Below, in pieces: positions 47,474-59,249 of a stretch of DNA of 64,000 nucleotides (its first letter is position 1; every line of letters starts with the position of its first letter). The notes under the pieces were generated by a model. That model saw only the letters and a program-made list of their open reading frames with translations. It searched no databases and was not told where the DNA came from. The translations under genes were made by a program, and so were the position numbers. This DNA comes from Sipunculus nudus (Eukaryota; Annelida; Sipuncula; Golfingiida; Sipunculidae), in NCBI GenBank assembly GCA_026874595.1, contig CM049306.1, positions 32,564,019-32,628,018 of the forward strand. The letters run 5' to 3'.

Positions 47474-47571
47474 AAATTTGAGACTAATCGCACTGACAGA
47501 GGGAAGCGAGGATGTTATTAAGTTGTTCTCAACTCCAGAACTGGGTATCATTGTTCACCTGATGGATTCAG
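47474..47571 (+). CDS. Candidate internal or start exon, weak
   Basis: An acceptor (GTTTGTGCAG) ends at 47473 and a weak donor (CAG, GTCATT) starts at 47572. One of three frames is open for 32 codons (LRLIALTEGSEDVIKLF near the start), which alone is not significant. An ATG near the end (ATGGATTCAG) could instead be the start codon with the rest untranslated. A repeat head begins at 47577, right after the donor. Confidence 0.25.
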
Positions 47572-47576
47572 GTCAT

Positions 47577-48175
47577 TTTTAGCTCAGCTGACTATAAGTC
47601 ATCTGAGCTATAGTCGTGGTCCTTTGTCCGTCGTCCGTCCGTCCGGCCGTTAACAGGGCACGTTTTGAAACCGTTGGACCTACGAATCCAAAATTCTGCA
47701 TACCATTAGATGTCCCCAAAATGTCCTACCATACTGAAAATTGGGTCATTAGGACTTCGTTCCTTCGAGATAATAAGGAAAAACCTCCGTTTTCCTTAGA
47801 AAAGCCATTGTTACACTTCAAGGCTGCCTAATATCAAAACCACTGATCTTTTTTTTTATCATATTTAGTATTCATATTCTTCCATACATTTTCTATGGAC
47901 ATACCAAAATTTAGGTCAGTATTGGGTATTATTTTGAAGTTATGGGCCGAAATATAATGCAATTTTTTAAAAATCAGGAAATATATTTGCTCACTTAACA
48001 TGAGAATTGCTGAAGCTGGAGACTTTTTTTCAGGAATATAACTTTATTTAAACAAGATTCAATTGTTTACCCAAAATTAGATCTCAATGTTTCAAATTTT
48101 TTAAGTTATTAGCATAAATAAAAAATCAATACCTTAAATTTTGTCCAACTTCGGCAATGGCACGTTTTTTCCCTG
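47577..48175 (+). repeat. AGCTCAGCTGA / GTCCGTC repeat with body
   Basis: Starts TTTTTAGCTCAGCTGACTA, then CATCTGAGCTATAG, CCTTTGTCCGTCGTCCGTCC and CCGTTAACAGGG. The head equals the reverse of 9144-9220. The body (to about 48175) differs from the 336-bp body there, showing one head joined to different bodies. The 71-residue frame inside is not a gene. Confidence 0.6.
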
Positions 48176-49635
48176 TAAGCACTGTTGATTTAATTTTCAC
48201 AGCATATATACATAAGGATTTAATCTTTTAAAATCTGAAATATCAAAGTAATTGCTTGAAAAGAGTAGTTTTTATTCAGGTTTTCAAACACCATTACAAG
48301 TGTTGTTTACATCTAGCCCACCTAGTAGTACAGCCTTTACTTGCATTATGTAACCCACCCCAGGCAGCTAGCCTTGGCTCAGCTTGGCCACTACTAGCAG
48401 GCTTCCCCTCTGCCCTGCACCCCCCCCCCCCCCCCACCGATTGTGCATTAACTAGATGAATGTTATTAATTTCCTATTTTATTTTATTCTTGGCTATGCT
48501 ACATTTTAGATTTTGTATTGTACCACCAGGGTTACAATGATTAAAGTGCACATTTAATTGTGTCCACAAAGTGGTGTATTGCTATGAAAGCGTGGATGTT
48601 CATCAGATAAGTAATGCTTTACTTCAGAAGAGTAAAACTTCACCAGTTGTGAAATTGACTATTAATTCCAGTAATAAATTATAGCTGAGATTGTAATTAG
48701 CATAATGATATTGTTTGTCCCTCATTCAACCAACAGTGTGTATACTTTATTTGAAAAGATGTTTTTATTTTATCAAATTTACTGAATCTCTTATTTTATT
48801 TCGGTGAATAAAATTAAGCATGTACTGAAAACTCCAATGTGCAAAACTTTTTAATAGGGATTCAAGAAATAATCTTGTACATGCCATGTTGTGGCATTAT
48901 TTTCTTTTAAATTCAGTTTAACATTTGATTTAAAATAATAAAATATATGTGTATGCATAATATGACCCAATATGAGCTACACTATGGATATATAATGATT
49001 GCAACTTAGAATTCTAATATTTTAACTTATATTTTCAGTTTTTTTTACAAATTTATAAAACTTGTTAATAAAAAAGGAATCAGATAAAAACTATTAATGG
49101 AAAAAGTGGATATGCTAAAAAATAGGCTTATATATAAACTTAAATGCATTATTCCCTTGAAAGTGAAATAAAGGTTTAAGTCCATTCTGTCCACTTGCCT
49201 GTCCATCTGTAGCAAATACTTTCATAATGTATTCATGAATGCATTCATAAATATATTCTATAAGATTATTTTAATAATCATTTCAATTATATTTTATTTT
49301 TAAAAAATCATATGATTCTCTTATTATTTTTAATCAAAATTATATTTGGCACAATTTTTGTTATTAAATTTTAATAAATAGTTAAACTCTTATCTTATAT
49401 TTGCTGCTTACAGTTATATGGCTAAGTCAAAATCTGTATGACAATAGCACTCCATTTGTTAATAAAATAAATGCATTCAGTCTCTTCCCTGTCTCCACAG
49501 AAACTATCAAAATCATACATAAGCTAAACACCAACAACTCATAATACAGCTTATATTTATTATACCACACAAAACCAGCATGTGCCTCATTTCAAAATCA
49601 TATTTTTTTATCATATATAACAGCTGAGCGCCGTG
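48176..49635. other. No gene seen; possibly intronic
   Basis: Very AT-rich, with a 16-base C run at 48420-48435. If the exons at 47.4 and 51.8 kb belong together this is intron. Confidence 0.4.
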
Positions 49636-50248
49636 ACCCATGGGTCCCTTGTTCTACCTTGATACTGTACTTGACTGGTCATTCAGTCACCCTGGTTCTG
49701 ACCTGATACGATCATTTTGCACCAGGCTGCTTCCACTGGTCTCAACTGCTGGACTGGTCATTTGGCCTGCTTGGCCAATACTGCCTCCATATTTTAATCT
49801 TAGATATTAATTACCCCCGAGGGGGAGGGGAGGGTGTGCACGGTGTGGATTTTCTTTTAAAATACGTGCTCAAAATTGCCATTTCTGTGAGTATTTTTCT
49901 TTTAAAATAAGCTCTAATCACAGAACATAATTACTTGTTTTACCCATGGGTCCCTTGTTTTACCTTGATACTGTACTTGACTGGTCATTCAGTCACCCTG
50001 GTTCTGACCTGATACGATCATTTTGCACCAGGCTGCTTCCACTGGTCTCAACTGCTGGACTGGTCATTTGGCCTGCTTGGCCAATACTGCCTCCATATTT
50101 TAATCTGAGATATTAATTAACCCCGAGGGGGAGGGGAGGGTGTGCACGGTGTGGATTTTCTTTTAAAAATACGTGCTCAAAATTGCCATTTCTGTGAGTA
50201 TTTTTCTTATAAAATAAGCTCTAATCACAGAATATAATTACTTGTTTT
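49636..50248. repeat. 306-bp recent tandem duplication
   Basis: ACCCATGGGTCCCTTGTT at 49636 recurs at 49942. The two 306-bp units differ at only a handful of positions (for example GTTCTACC/GTTTTACC and ATTACCCCCGAG/ATTAACCCCGAG), much less than any other repeat pair in the window, so the duplication is young. Confidence 0.95.
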
Positions 50249-51769
50249 ACCCACATGGTTCGATGGTAACTAAGGTTTAAAAAAAAGTTCTTTGTTTCCG
50301 ATTTCAGTGGTGAAAAATTTAGAGTAGGTAGGTAGGGGATTTATTTTATTTTTAATATTTTTTTTAAGACCCGATATAAAACGGGCTTTTTAGAAGAAAA
50401 TTTTCAGATGAGATTTTGCTGTTGTTGTTAAAATTAAATTAATTCTCACATTGCAAGGCTCGAAACTATCAGATATCACAGATATTGCATCAACTTCTTC
50501 ACAAACACATGTTAATTTAATGTTATAAGTTGAAATACTAGCTTATACAGGATGTTTGACATGACATTTTGTGCCTCATTGCTCAAACTGTCAATAAAAT
50601 TTTTCAACTAGCAGAATTTTATTTTAGAGTAGGTAGGGTTACCGGAAAGAAAGAACTTTTTTTTAGGCCTAAGTGATGGAAACCCTTCCAACTGAACGTT
50701 GTTGCTTATACTGCAAACTTTTTATTTGCCTATAAAAATGCTCAGATCCTCTCCCTCTCATCAGAGGAATTAGCGTGTAAGAGAACGATAAGGGGAATTA
50801 GGAACCCCCCCCCCACACACACACACATACACACATTTTAACATGAATTTGCACCCCTAACACTGCTGTTATGGAACACGTTTGCTTATAAAACTGCAAA
50901 AACAACTTTTTCTCTGAGATTCTGTGAAGAGGTATGTAATTTTGGTTTTTTTTTTTTGGACATTTCATTTTCCCCACTTAATACATGTTAACAGGTACAT
51001 AAACTTGGTTCTTAAGCCACTTCTGACTCTAAGTTAAATTAACCACGGTAGGGATTGAATGGAATATTATTGATTTACTCTTGATCTGTGGTCTGATTTA
51101 TCTCAGAATTGTAAGGTGTCCCCCTCACCAAATGTAAGGGTTGTCATTCTAAGGTTTGACCCCTGTAACAGAAATAATATGTAATGTTTTTTGTCCCCTG
51201 AGAAAAGGGATACCATGGCTGGTGCCTTGGCATGCACTGCCAAATTTATCCTTGAGAGCACAACAAAACTCAACTAAGGGACATATTTAAACAAATGATG
51301 TATGGTCAGATTTTGTATCAAAATCAATAATGGTGACTGTTGATCCTTGTAGACAAGTGGATAAAACTACTTTTAAGCAAAAAAATTTGTGCAACGGACA
51401 GATCCATCAAACAAAATTGCCATAGGAATGTTCTTTAACCTTTACCAGTGGTATGCCATCTTAAGATGTAAAAAGTGAAACTGTGTAAATGGACAGTTAC
51501 TAGTACACTGACTATGAAATTCATTTTCACCAAATGGAATGCCTGGGCCAGATGAGAAAGTTTTAGCTATGAATGCTAGGATTACAAAACTGGCTTGACT
51601 AACACCAGTTTCCTGGTGTTTTGAAAAATTAGTCAAGTAACTTGTGTCATATAACATAAGAATCTTGAAAGAATTAACCCCCTGTTAAACAAGTATATCA
51701 CATATTACAGTTTAGCCCTTTATTTAAGATTACTTCCGATGCACTGATGCAAGTTTAACCAATTTGCAG
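50249..51769. other. No gene seen; possibly intronic
   Basis: AT-rich with a C9/CA array near 50806-50830. The minus-strand 71-residue frame at 51442-51657 has no splice context. Confidence 0.4.
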
Positions 51770-52051
51770 GCAGTGGACTTGGACACAGGATGTGCTGCAA
51801 AATCTCCTCCAAGGGTTATCATCACCAAAGATGGAACAAGAATTGATAAGGCTTGGCTTGTGGCAGACACAATGGAAATTACACTAGACACCTCGTGTCT
51901 ATTTCAGGTGCTCTACTGCTTGATAGGGGCATATTATACCTGGGACCTTTCATACCCAAAGGAGTATCAACTTTTGGCTTTTCTTCAGAGATACATGATC
52001 TGTGACACCAAAAAATCCTTTCTTCAAGTCATCTGTGTACATAAAATTTGA
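51770..52051 (+). CDS. 3'-terminal exon, uncharacterised family
   Basis: After an acceptor (AACCAATTTGCAG, ending 51769; GCAGGCAG leaves a 4-base-shifted alternative) a phase-0 frame of 93 codons runs to TGA at 52049-52051. It starts AVDLDTGCAAKSPPRVIIT and has a hydrophobic segment with Y-Y-x-W-D-L-x-Y-P-K-E-Y-x-x-L-x-F-L-Q near residues 58-76. From memory this closing pattern resembles the C-terminus of large, uncharacterised, SAM-associated protein families in fish and invertebrates; no search was done. Codon use is richer in GC than the flanks. It sits inside the CACTG-bounded region 46203-53697. No clear AATAAA within 100 bases. Confidence 0.55.
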   Translation, partial: AVDLDTGCAAKSPPRVIITKDGTRIDKAWLVADTMEITLDTSCLFQVLYCLIGAYYTWDLSYPKEYQLLAFLQRYMICDTKKSFLQVICVHKI

Positions 52052-53314
52052 AAAGAAATTTAAGTATCACTAGATGGCATCTGGACACCAGTGCATATAT
52101 ATGGTAAATGTTGTGAATCTGTATTCAAGGATATGACTGCAGTTAAAAAAGTCATATAACTGATTCTGTAATTATGTTCATATGCATTTGGTTCAGTACA
52201 TTTATCCCAATATGCCAAGAGATGTATTAGGTTAGTATATGTTAGTAGTAATATATTTGAGCTCTCTATATGGAAATGATAAATATGTTTTTGTCACACT
52301 TGAAAGATTTTTTAATTTTGTATGATTTAAAAAAAGATTTAAATCAAACATGACATGTATGGGATTTCTCAAAAAGAGTAACTAATGTCCACTTTTAAAT
52401 AAAATTGTAAGAGTGTCTATGGATCTTCTTACCTGGTTATGTTTTGGTCACACTTGAATGATTTTCATATTTTTAATTGATTTATTTTTTAACAGTTTTA
52501 ATATAATTCATATGTGATGAGTTATCTCAAAACATTTTACTCATACCTACTTCTAATTATAATGTCATGTGTGTTGTATAGGTCTCCTGAGCTGATGAGG
52601 TTTTAGTAACTATGAAATGATTGTCTTTTTAACTTTGACTTATGTAATTCATATGTGATCTTGTATGTCAATAAGTGTCATTTAATCCACCTCTATACCT
52701 AGCGTTTAAGGCATGTGTATGGGTGTTCTCACTTGATTGGGTTTACATTGCATTCTTATTAACGTTGATAAATTTCTCTAGTATTATACCAGTCAAAGTT
52801 CACATTTCTTGCATTTCTATTTGGCAGGAGATTTAGTGCTCATGATATTTATCTAGTTAAAGTAAGTACATTAACTTGAAAATATATATTGTAGGGGGAA
52901 ACAAGTAAATAGCAGTGTACTACCTATTCCATTACAGGTTTGCATTTGGCCTGCAGGCCGTATTTTGTGAAAGCGGCTTGGAATCACACTTGTTAATAAA
53001 TACCTTTTGTTTGAATAAATGTTGAAAGTAAAATCATTTGTTATGTAAACATTCAGATATCCAGTTTATTTAACAAATGAACAAGGCTAGTGGCTAATGG
53101 TGGGCACTAGAAGGGGATAGGTGTGATGTGTGGCAGAGTGTGGGCACAATTTATATTTTTTTCTTTGGTATGCTAATATGATTTTTGCTAAATTATTTTA
53201 ACATTTTGAAAATTAGCTGTTGTTAACAAACTGTAATGTAGAATAGCAGGCAATATAGATTTTTGTAATTTATCTGTGGCAGTCTTGATAATATAAATCC
53301 CCAATGTATATGAA
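52052..53314. other. No gene seen; possible 3' UTR and spacer
   Basis: AT-rich sequence after the terminal exon. No matched repeats. Confidence 0.4.
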
Positions 53315-53697
53315 TTAAGGGCTAAACACATGCGTTTTAAACATGCTTAGCAGCTAAACATTTGGTAAAAGTGGGGACAAATAATGCGTATAGAAATGTG
53401 TTAAGGGTACTAAACAGCTAAACGTGTCTCATCAGTAAACACAATACAGCCTAAACACATGCAACCTAAACATGTGTAGCAGCTAAACGTGTGGTAAAAG
53501 TGGAGACAAATCAGGCGTTTAGGAATGTGTTTAGGCCCTGAACATGATAAACAGCTAAACGTGTCTCATCCGTAAACACTTTCAGGGCTAAGCACATGCA
53601 ATCTAAACATGTGTAGCAGCTAAACGTGTGGTAAAAGTGGAGACAAATCAGGCGTTTAGAAATGTGTTTAGGCCCTAAACACCATTTTTGCAGTGTA
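53315..53697 (+). repeat. Subterminal repeat block ending CAGTGTA
   Basis: Three units of about 130 bp share TAGCAGCTAAACGTGTGG, TAAAAGTGGAGACAAATC, AGGCGTTTAGGAATGTGTTT and AGCTAAACGTGTCTCATC (GGTAAAAGTGG at about 53364, 53493, 53630). The block stops at ACCATTTTTGCAGTGTA, the inverse of the terminus at 46203. The unit is homologous to the one at 21690-22047. Confidence 0.65.
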
Positions 53698-54747
53698 TAT
53701 CCTCACAGCTGACCCGATCACGTACGCAGCTTACCTTAATTTAAATAACGATACGATTTTAATTAATATCCATTAAGATATCTGACGTCTATTAAATTAA
53801 CATTATCCCTTGAACATCATATATAAGTAAGCCTGTGACCTATTTTTTTTTTTTTTTGCGAAATTGTATCGCGAGATTTCGAGTCATTATGTCGAGATAA
53901 AAAAAAAATCTGTGTCCTAAAAAAAGCCACCGTATGATACACCAAGGGCCATCTACTCATGGGCGTGACAAGCCAAAACAATCACTTGTAATCGGTGGAC
54001 ATAAAAAAAAAATTGAGTGCTTTCTTCATCAAGACTCTTTGGCGGAATTTCCTCCTAATATTGTTTAACCGCTGTAACATTTCTGCCAGAAATGTGACCC
54101 ACGACCGTTAAAATAAAGTTGAAAACCGATGTTATATCGAAAATCCCTTTACCTATTCGATTTTTCCAATTACATGGCTTTAAATAATTTGCGATCATGG
54201 GCCAAACACTTTTTAGCAAGGGGGGATGCTCAATGAAATCATTCCCTGCTACTCAGATTATAATATTTATATGTTCTTGAAATGAAATATATTAATAAAC
54301 AGGATTATAGACTGGTTTCATTTATTTCAATTTACTTTGAGATATTTTATATTTTGGATTCAGAAAATATCGAGGGTTTAAAATTTAGTGGTTTTAACCT
54401 GAAACACTAGCATGGACGATGACAGAGGGCTCACACGATGTCATAGGCCTAATTCAATGCACAGTTTTTATTTCGTGGATAAAGGTTACCCACAAATTCC
54501 ACGAAAATAAAAACCCACCAAACAAATCTAAATCCACATATAAACCTGGTTTAGAATTAGCGTATACTAAAAACATTATACCTTATTTCTTAAAACCTTG
54601 TACTTAATTGTAATCTATTTAAAATGTGTCACACAGACAATAATAGGTACATGTCTCAATTGTATGTCTGGAGTGTGCTATAGCTCGAAGCGTGCATAAT
54701 AATGTTTATGGTAAGTCAGAATTTGCATGAAATAAACATGGGTAAAA

Positions 54748-54749
<2 letters not shown>
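53698..54749. other. No gene seen
   Basis: AT-rich with long T and A runs. Short frames only. Confidence 0.4.

Positions 54750-54816
<67 letters not shown>
54750..54816. repeat. (AT)n microsatellite
   Basis: Pure AT array. Confidence 0.95.
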
Positions 54817-54819
<3 letters not shown>

Positions 54820-55559
54820 GCTGTGTAATATATTGAACATTGCCAAATTAAAGTTTAAAGACATGGTAGCGGCTTGATTTTGGTGAACCTACGGTTTTTT
54901 TTTGCCAATTTTATACACTTTTATAATATACTCTCTGGTAGTTTGCTTCATGTCACGTTGCCAGTTATTTTCTAGAATTAATCGACACGGTGTTGAAACG
55001 AATCGACGACAATTACAACCATCAAAGCAATTCTCTTGTCTTCCATGTGCATAGAGAAAAATTGGAAGAGCTTTCAATTCTTAGATACTGCATTATGTTT
55101 CTGCAAAGAAACAGCACTTTATTTCTTTAGTGGAGGATCAAGTGCTCCATGGCCTCACTACAATGTAACCAAGAACTGTCTTTGAAAAAATCACGGTTTT
55201 TTTTTTTCAAAGTCTTTCTTCAGTAACTGCATGGAGAGAAATGAGATGTAATAATTTAACGAGTTATATGAGACAGGTGACATACGATAATAAAAACAAA
55301 ATTCCTACTGAGCTGGATAAAGGAGGCAGATCGGAAAGGAAGGCTTCAGTTTTCCTAAACAAACTTGCTCTGTTATTTTCACTCATGCTGTTGTTCATTC
55401 AGCTTATTGTGGACAGAAATGTTGATATTGGCACAGGGCCCTGTGGCGCCCTCTACAATTCTCTATTTGTGTTTATATGCAGTTTACCCCCCAAATTTTC
55501 CCTTTCACTGCCACGTGAATATTATGAGCAATCTAGTAAGCTAATAACTCTGTTTATGA

Positions 55560-56140
55560 TTATAAGTCAGAGGTTTGGCCCTATTCATATGCGTGGCCAT
55601 GACCTCGATAACGATAGTGCGCCTCGACTTTTGGTGATCTGCTTTGTAGCAGTTGTAGGGTCATCCACAGTTCCTATTTTTGTTTGCACTCATGGTACCC
55701 GAAATATGGTGTCAGAGCAATAACTCGAAAACAAACCGACAATCAACATGCAAGTCGCCATACTCACACATTTTGTTTACAAATTAAAACAACGGTTAGT
55801 TCGAATACGCATTTTTTTAAGGTCACAGAGGCGATAATGCTAATATTGTGTTACCTAAATAAATCCAAAAGAATAAGAGACGCAGTCGCCATACCTTCAA
55901 CATTAATACATCTCAAACAGTGCTAGGTCAGCTTAGAAAGTGTGTGACCTTGACGTGTGTTTCGTGGTAACAGGATATGATGTTGAAATATCAGCGCAAT
56001 AACTAAGAATTAGAGACACAGTCACCATTCTCACACCATTGATGAATCTTGTGAAGGTTCAAATAAAAGGTTTAAAAAAAGAAGTTTCGAATACAAATGG
56101 TCTTGCTGCAGTGTTCAAGGTCACACAGACTTCCCTGTTT
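55560..56140. repeat. AAGGTCACA-type decayed repeat, two half copies
   Basis: GCAATAACTCGAAAAC, GTCGCCATACTCACACATT, TTCGAATACG and AAGGTCACAGAGG (55.71-55.84 kb) recur diverged as GCAATAACTAAGAATT, GTCACCATTCTCACACCATT, TTCGAATAC and AAGGTCACACAG (56.00-56.13 kb), about 290 bp later. It is non-coding. A 160-residue frame (55241-55723) runs into it and is not believed. Confidence 0.5.
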
Positions 56141-57424
56141 ATTACTAATATTACACGCACCAGTCCTTAAAGAAGCGTCTGTCGAATTTCCCACTGGTAT
56201 TCAAAAACTTTCAGTAGCTACTTTAACGAGAGGTAGGGGACTAATAATAAGTATTGCTGCGCCACAAAAAAAAAAAAATTATAGAAAAGGTTTTTTTTAA
56301 GACAAAGGCTATTTAGAGGGTCGTTGTCAGCTAGGACATAGAAACACTATGGCACCAGGATGTGAAGAACTTCTCCGTTTCTCCGATACGGGGCTTTCGA
56401 CGAATTTACGAGACAGGAAAATTATATACCCGAAAAGCTTAAAAGTAAAAAAGATTTTCAAAACCACTAATTAAATTGAAATAGCCCAATACACTATTGG
56501 TCAAGCAAATATTCGAAATACTCAAATTAAAATGTATCCGTTATCACAAAAAAAATCTGTTTTCTATGGAAACCTCCGCCATGAGTGTGTGTGTGTCGTG
56601 ATATGTGCTGAAACTCATGTTTGCATTCATTCAAAGCTGGGATATCAATCGGTCGGCCACTCTCACGTTTAGCGCACTTCAGGCATAATGGGAAGGCCGT
56701 GCTCCGATGCCGTGTATAACTCATAAACAAGTAAAACTCAGTGTCCTTGTCACTAATTGTCAGCATTATACACCGGGACCCGTAGGTTTAACACCAGAAA
56801 ATACATAACAGGAAGAAAATAAAGAAGAAATATTAACCGGATCACCACATAACAGTTCAGTTTAGTCTTTGTACGTATACGTTTTCGGATTCATTCAGTT
56901 CATGCTAGAATTTTACAGCGGATACACAGTACTTGTCTTCTGGCTGTGCTTTTTACACACTACTTGTATTTCAAAGTGTGATTACATTTATAGCTGTATT
57001 TTTAATAGAAAATCTTTAGTATTGTACGCTAAGCACAAAGGCTAATAGAGGTAGAAAAACGTTATCTCATCCAATGGGCCAGAAAACGAATTACCTTCGC
57101 TTAAAGCCACAGTGACGTCATCCCAAGTGTGCTATAAAAACATGAAAAGAAAATCCATTGAAAACATTACCCGTCATATGGGGATAAAAACATCTCCGTA
57201 TATCAGTGGCAAACCTGTTTTTTTTACTTTTGAAACTATAAGAAAGGATAAGCCTATGATCAGGGATATTAACAAATCAATATTTCTTTGTACCAAAGTG
57301 GGTGTAACATATCAAACAATTTCTTTTACTAATCTTTGTTTGCTGTGGAGATGGGTATCGATCGACCAGAACATGGCGGCGTCCTTTGTGTCCTGACTCT
57401 TTCCTGTTTTACAAAGTAAAAATA
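56141..57424. other. No gene seen
   Basis: Frames of 65-94 residues (for example 57112-57396, plus) show no domain or splice support. Confidence 0.4.
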
Positions 57425-57725
57425 ACCTATTAATCTGCATTCTAAGGAATACAAGCCTCCGCTGTTTGGGGGTCCCGAGTGGGGGATGCTCCCAAAACCG
57501 TGTTTGCATTCACTTATTCGGCCCATATTCGCAGGTTATTTCGTGCATATAAGTGCCTGATATACATTTGTTAATATTCCTTGACGTCCTGTATCCGGAT
57601 CACGTGCCGGATCCACACCAAAATCGAATCAATTCTTCTTTTCCCTTTCCCTTAATGCCTTGAAAATTTCATCAGCTTCCGTTCATGTCACGGCATTGGC
57701 TGACGAGGCAAATAATTATGGTCCT
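57425..57725 (+). repeat. F1 dispersed repeat
   Basis: CTGCATTCTAAGGAATACAA, ACCGTGTTTGCATTCACTTA, ATTCCTTGACGTCCTGTATC, CTTGAAAATTTCATCAGC and GACGAGGCAAATAATTATGG follow the F1 order; the CA array part is deleted. Confidence 0.7.
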
Positions 57726-58138
57726 AATTGACAGGTTAAGGATTCTGAGAGTTTTTGGGTGTTGTTATCCATTTTGGAACTCAATATAGAAGAAACAGGG
57801 TTTACAGAAAAAAATCGTCCTTGTAAGTAACTTGGTTAACCCAAGCTTGGGAAACTGTCTAGTCATTACACGAGACAGATATATGATACATACCCCGCCT
57901 AGCTGGATTGAGGATGTTTTAAAGAAATGAATGGCTATATTAGACTTCATAAATAGCAGGCTCAGATCAACGGTGCCACAGTAGCGCAGTGCACAAGTCT
58001 GACGTTGGTTACGATTAGACATAACATCATATTCAGTTTCGACCGCGTCGCAAAAAGACAGAGCTATAAGATTCGTTATTAACAATTAACGGAGCTCAGG
58101 GGGGGGGGGGCAAGAGCACCAGTTTAAAATTGCAGATT
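57726..58138. other. No gene seen
   Basis: AT-rich spacer with a G12 run at 58099-58110. The 106-residue minus-strand frame at 57765-58085 lacks motifs. Confidence 0.4.
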
Positions 58139-59235
58139 CATAGCCTCCGCCAGGAGGGTATGCATTCATTCCCGTTCGTGTGTGTGTGTTTGTATTTGTG
58201 TGTTTGTGCGTGTAAGTTTTAAATCACGTAATCATGAATGGAATCTCATGAAATTATCAGGGCATACTTGGAATGGGCCAAGGAAGAATGTTGGTGTGGA
58301 TCTGGATTCAGGAACTTCATAAAGTAATATTTACAAATGTATACTGTTACAGGTGCTCTTTTTATTGTGTGACACGGGCGTTACTCGTGTTGTGGCGCCC
58401 TCGCCGGGCCGCTTGTTGCACTCTATGTTTAATCCGTACTGGTTGAACTCTCGTTGTCATGCTAGCTTGGGGCTTTCTCTGGCCGAGGTCACGTGTGAAC
58501 ACTAATATGTAGAGAAACAGCGATGTTTTTCTAGATGATTCTTGTAACGCGTGTTTACTGTGGGTTGTGCTGGATTCTTTAGACTGTACGAGAAGTGGAA
58601 AATTCTCGGCTTTGGGCGAGAAGTTATAAATAGGGGGCTGTGTTGTAGAGGCGAGAGAGAGGTGAGATATTCCAGCGGACATAGATGTGTTTATATTAGT
58701 TTGTGGGACCTGTCCGATTATCCAGTAATTATAGGGATTCTACTTTTACTAACTCTATACAATTTAATGCTGCCTGCCTAAAGTTTACTTTCTGGATTTT
58801 TACAAGAGCTTTACATTGGATTGTTATTCTCCGGCATATACATTTAAAAGGACATCGTTGTGACGGTGGTGGTACATTGTTTATTTTACTGTGTGATTGT
58901 ATTGATTTTTTTGTTGTACCGCTGTTATAGTGTATAATTGTATTGATTTCGCGTATTGTAATGTTAGGGTTGTTTTAAGAATAAATTATAGTTATTTGTT
59001 AACATAAAACCACTGACTTCTTTATTCATTCCCCTAGACATTTCACGCTTCTTAGTGTTACAGAATCTCATTTTTTTATCGCCATACGTGATCTGTTTAT
59101 ATTAGGTTCCGTAACAATACCTACAGTCACTTATGCACGGTTGGACCTTGGAATATGGACCGTATAAGTGAATGCAGACATTGCAGAGACTTGCATTTCG
59201 TAGAATGCAGATTAGTTTCTGGTGTAAGTCCAGCT
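58139..59235 (-). repeat. F1 dispersed repeat interrupted by a solo LTR
   Basis: Minus-strand F1 copy. Its 3' half is 58139-58344 (GCCTCCGCCAGGAGG to ATATTTACAAATGTATAC) and its 5' half is 59121-59235 (CTACAGTCACTTATGCACGG to TTTCGTAGAATGCAGA). In uninterrupted copies these two halves are contiguous (TACAAATGTACAGTCACTTA on that strand). Confidence 0.8.
58345..59116 (+). mobile_element. Solo LTR, 772 bp, with ATAC target duplication
   Basis: Begins TGTTACAGGTGC and ends TTCCGTAACA; the ends are inverted (TGTTAC/GTAACA). It is flanked by ATAC on both sides (58341-58344 and 59117-59120) and splits an F1 repeat precisely. A TATA box TATAAATAG lies at 58625-58633 and a poly(A) signal AATAAA at 58980-58985, in the order expected of an LTR. 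No internal region or second LTR is present, so it probably formed by LTR-LTR recombination. The orientation comes from TATA and AATAAA. A truncated relative is at 45722-46170. Confidence 0.85.
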
Positions 59236-59249
59236 CATGATCCGATCCT

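Noticed and set aside
47616-47831. 71-residue plus-strand frame
   Set aside because: It lies wholly in the GTCCGTC-headed repeat.
55241-55723. 160-residue plus-strand open frame
   Set aside because: Its second half is the AAGGTCACA-type repeat; no domain, and composition like non-coding flanks.
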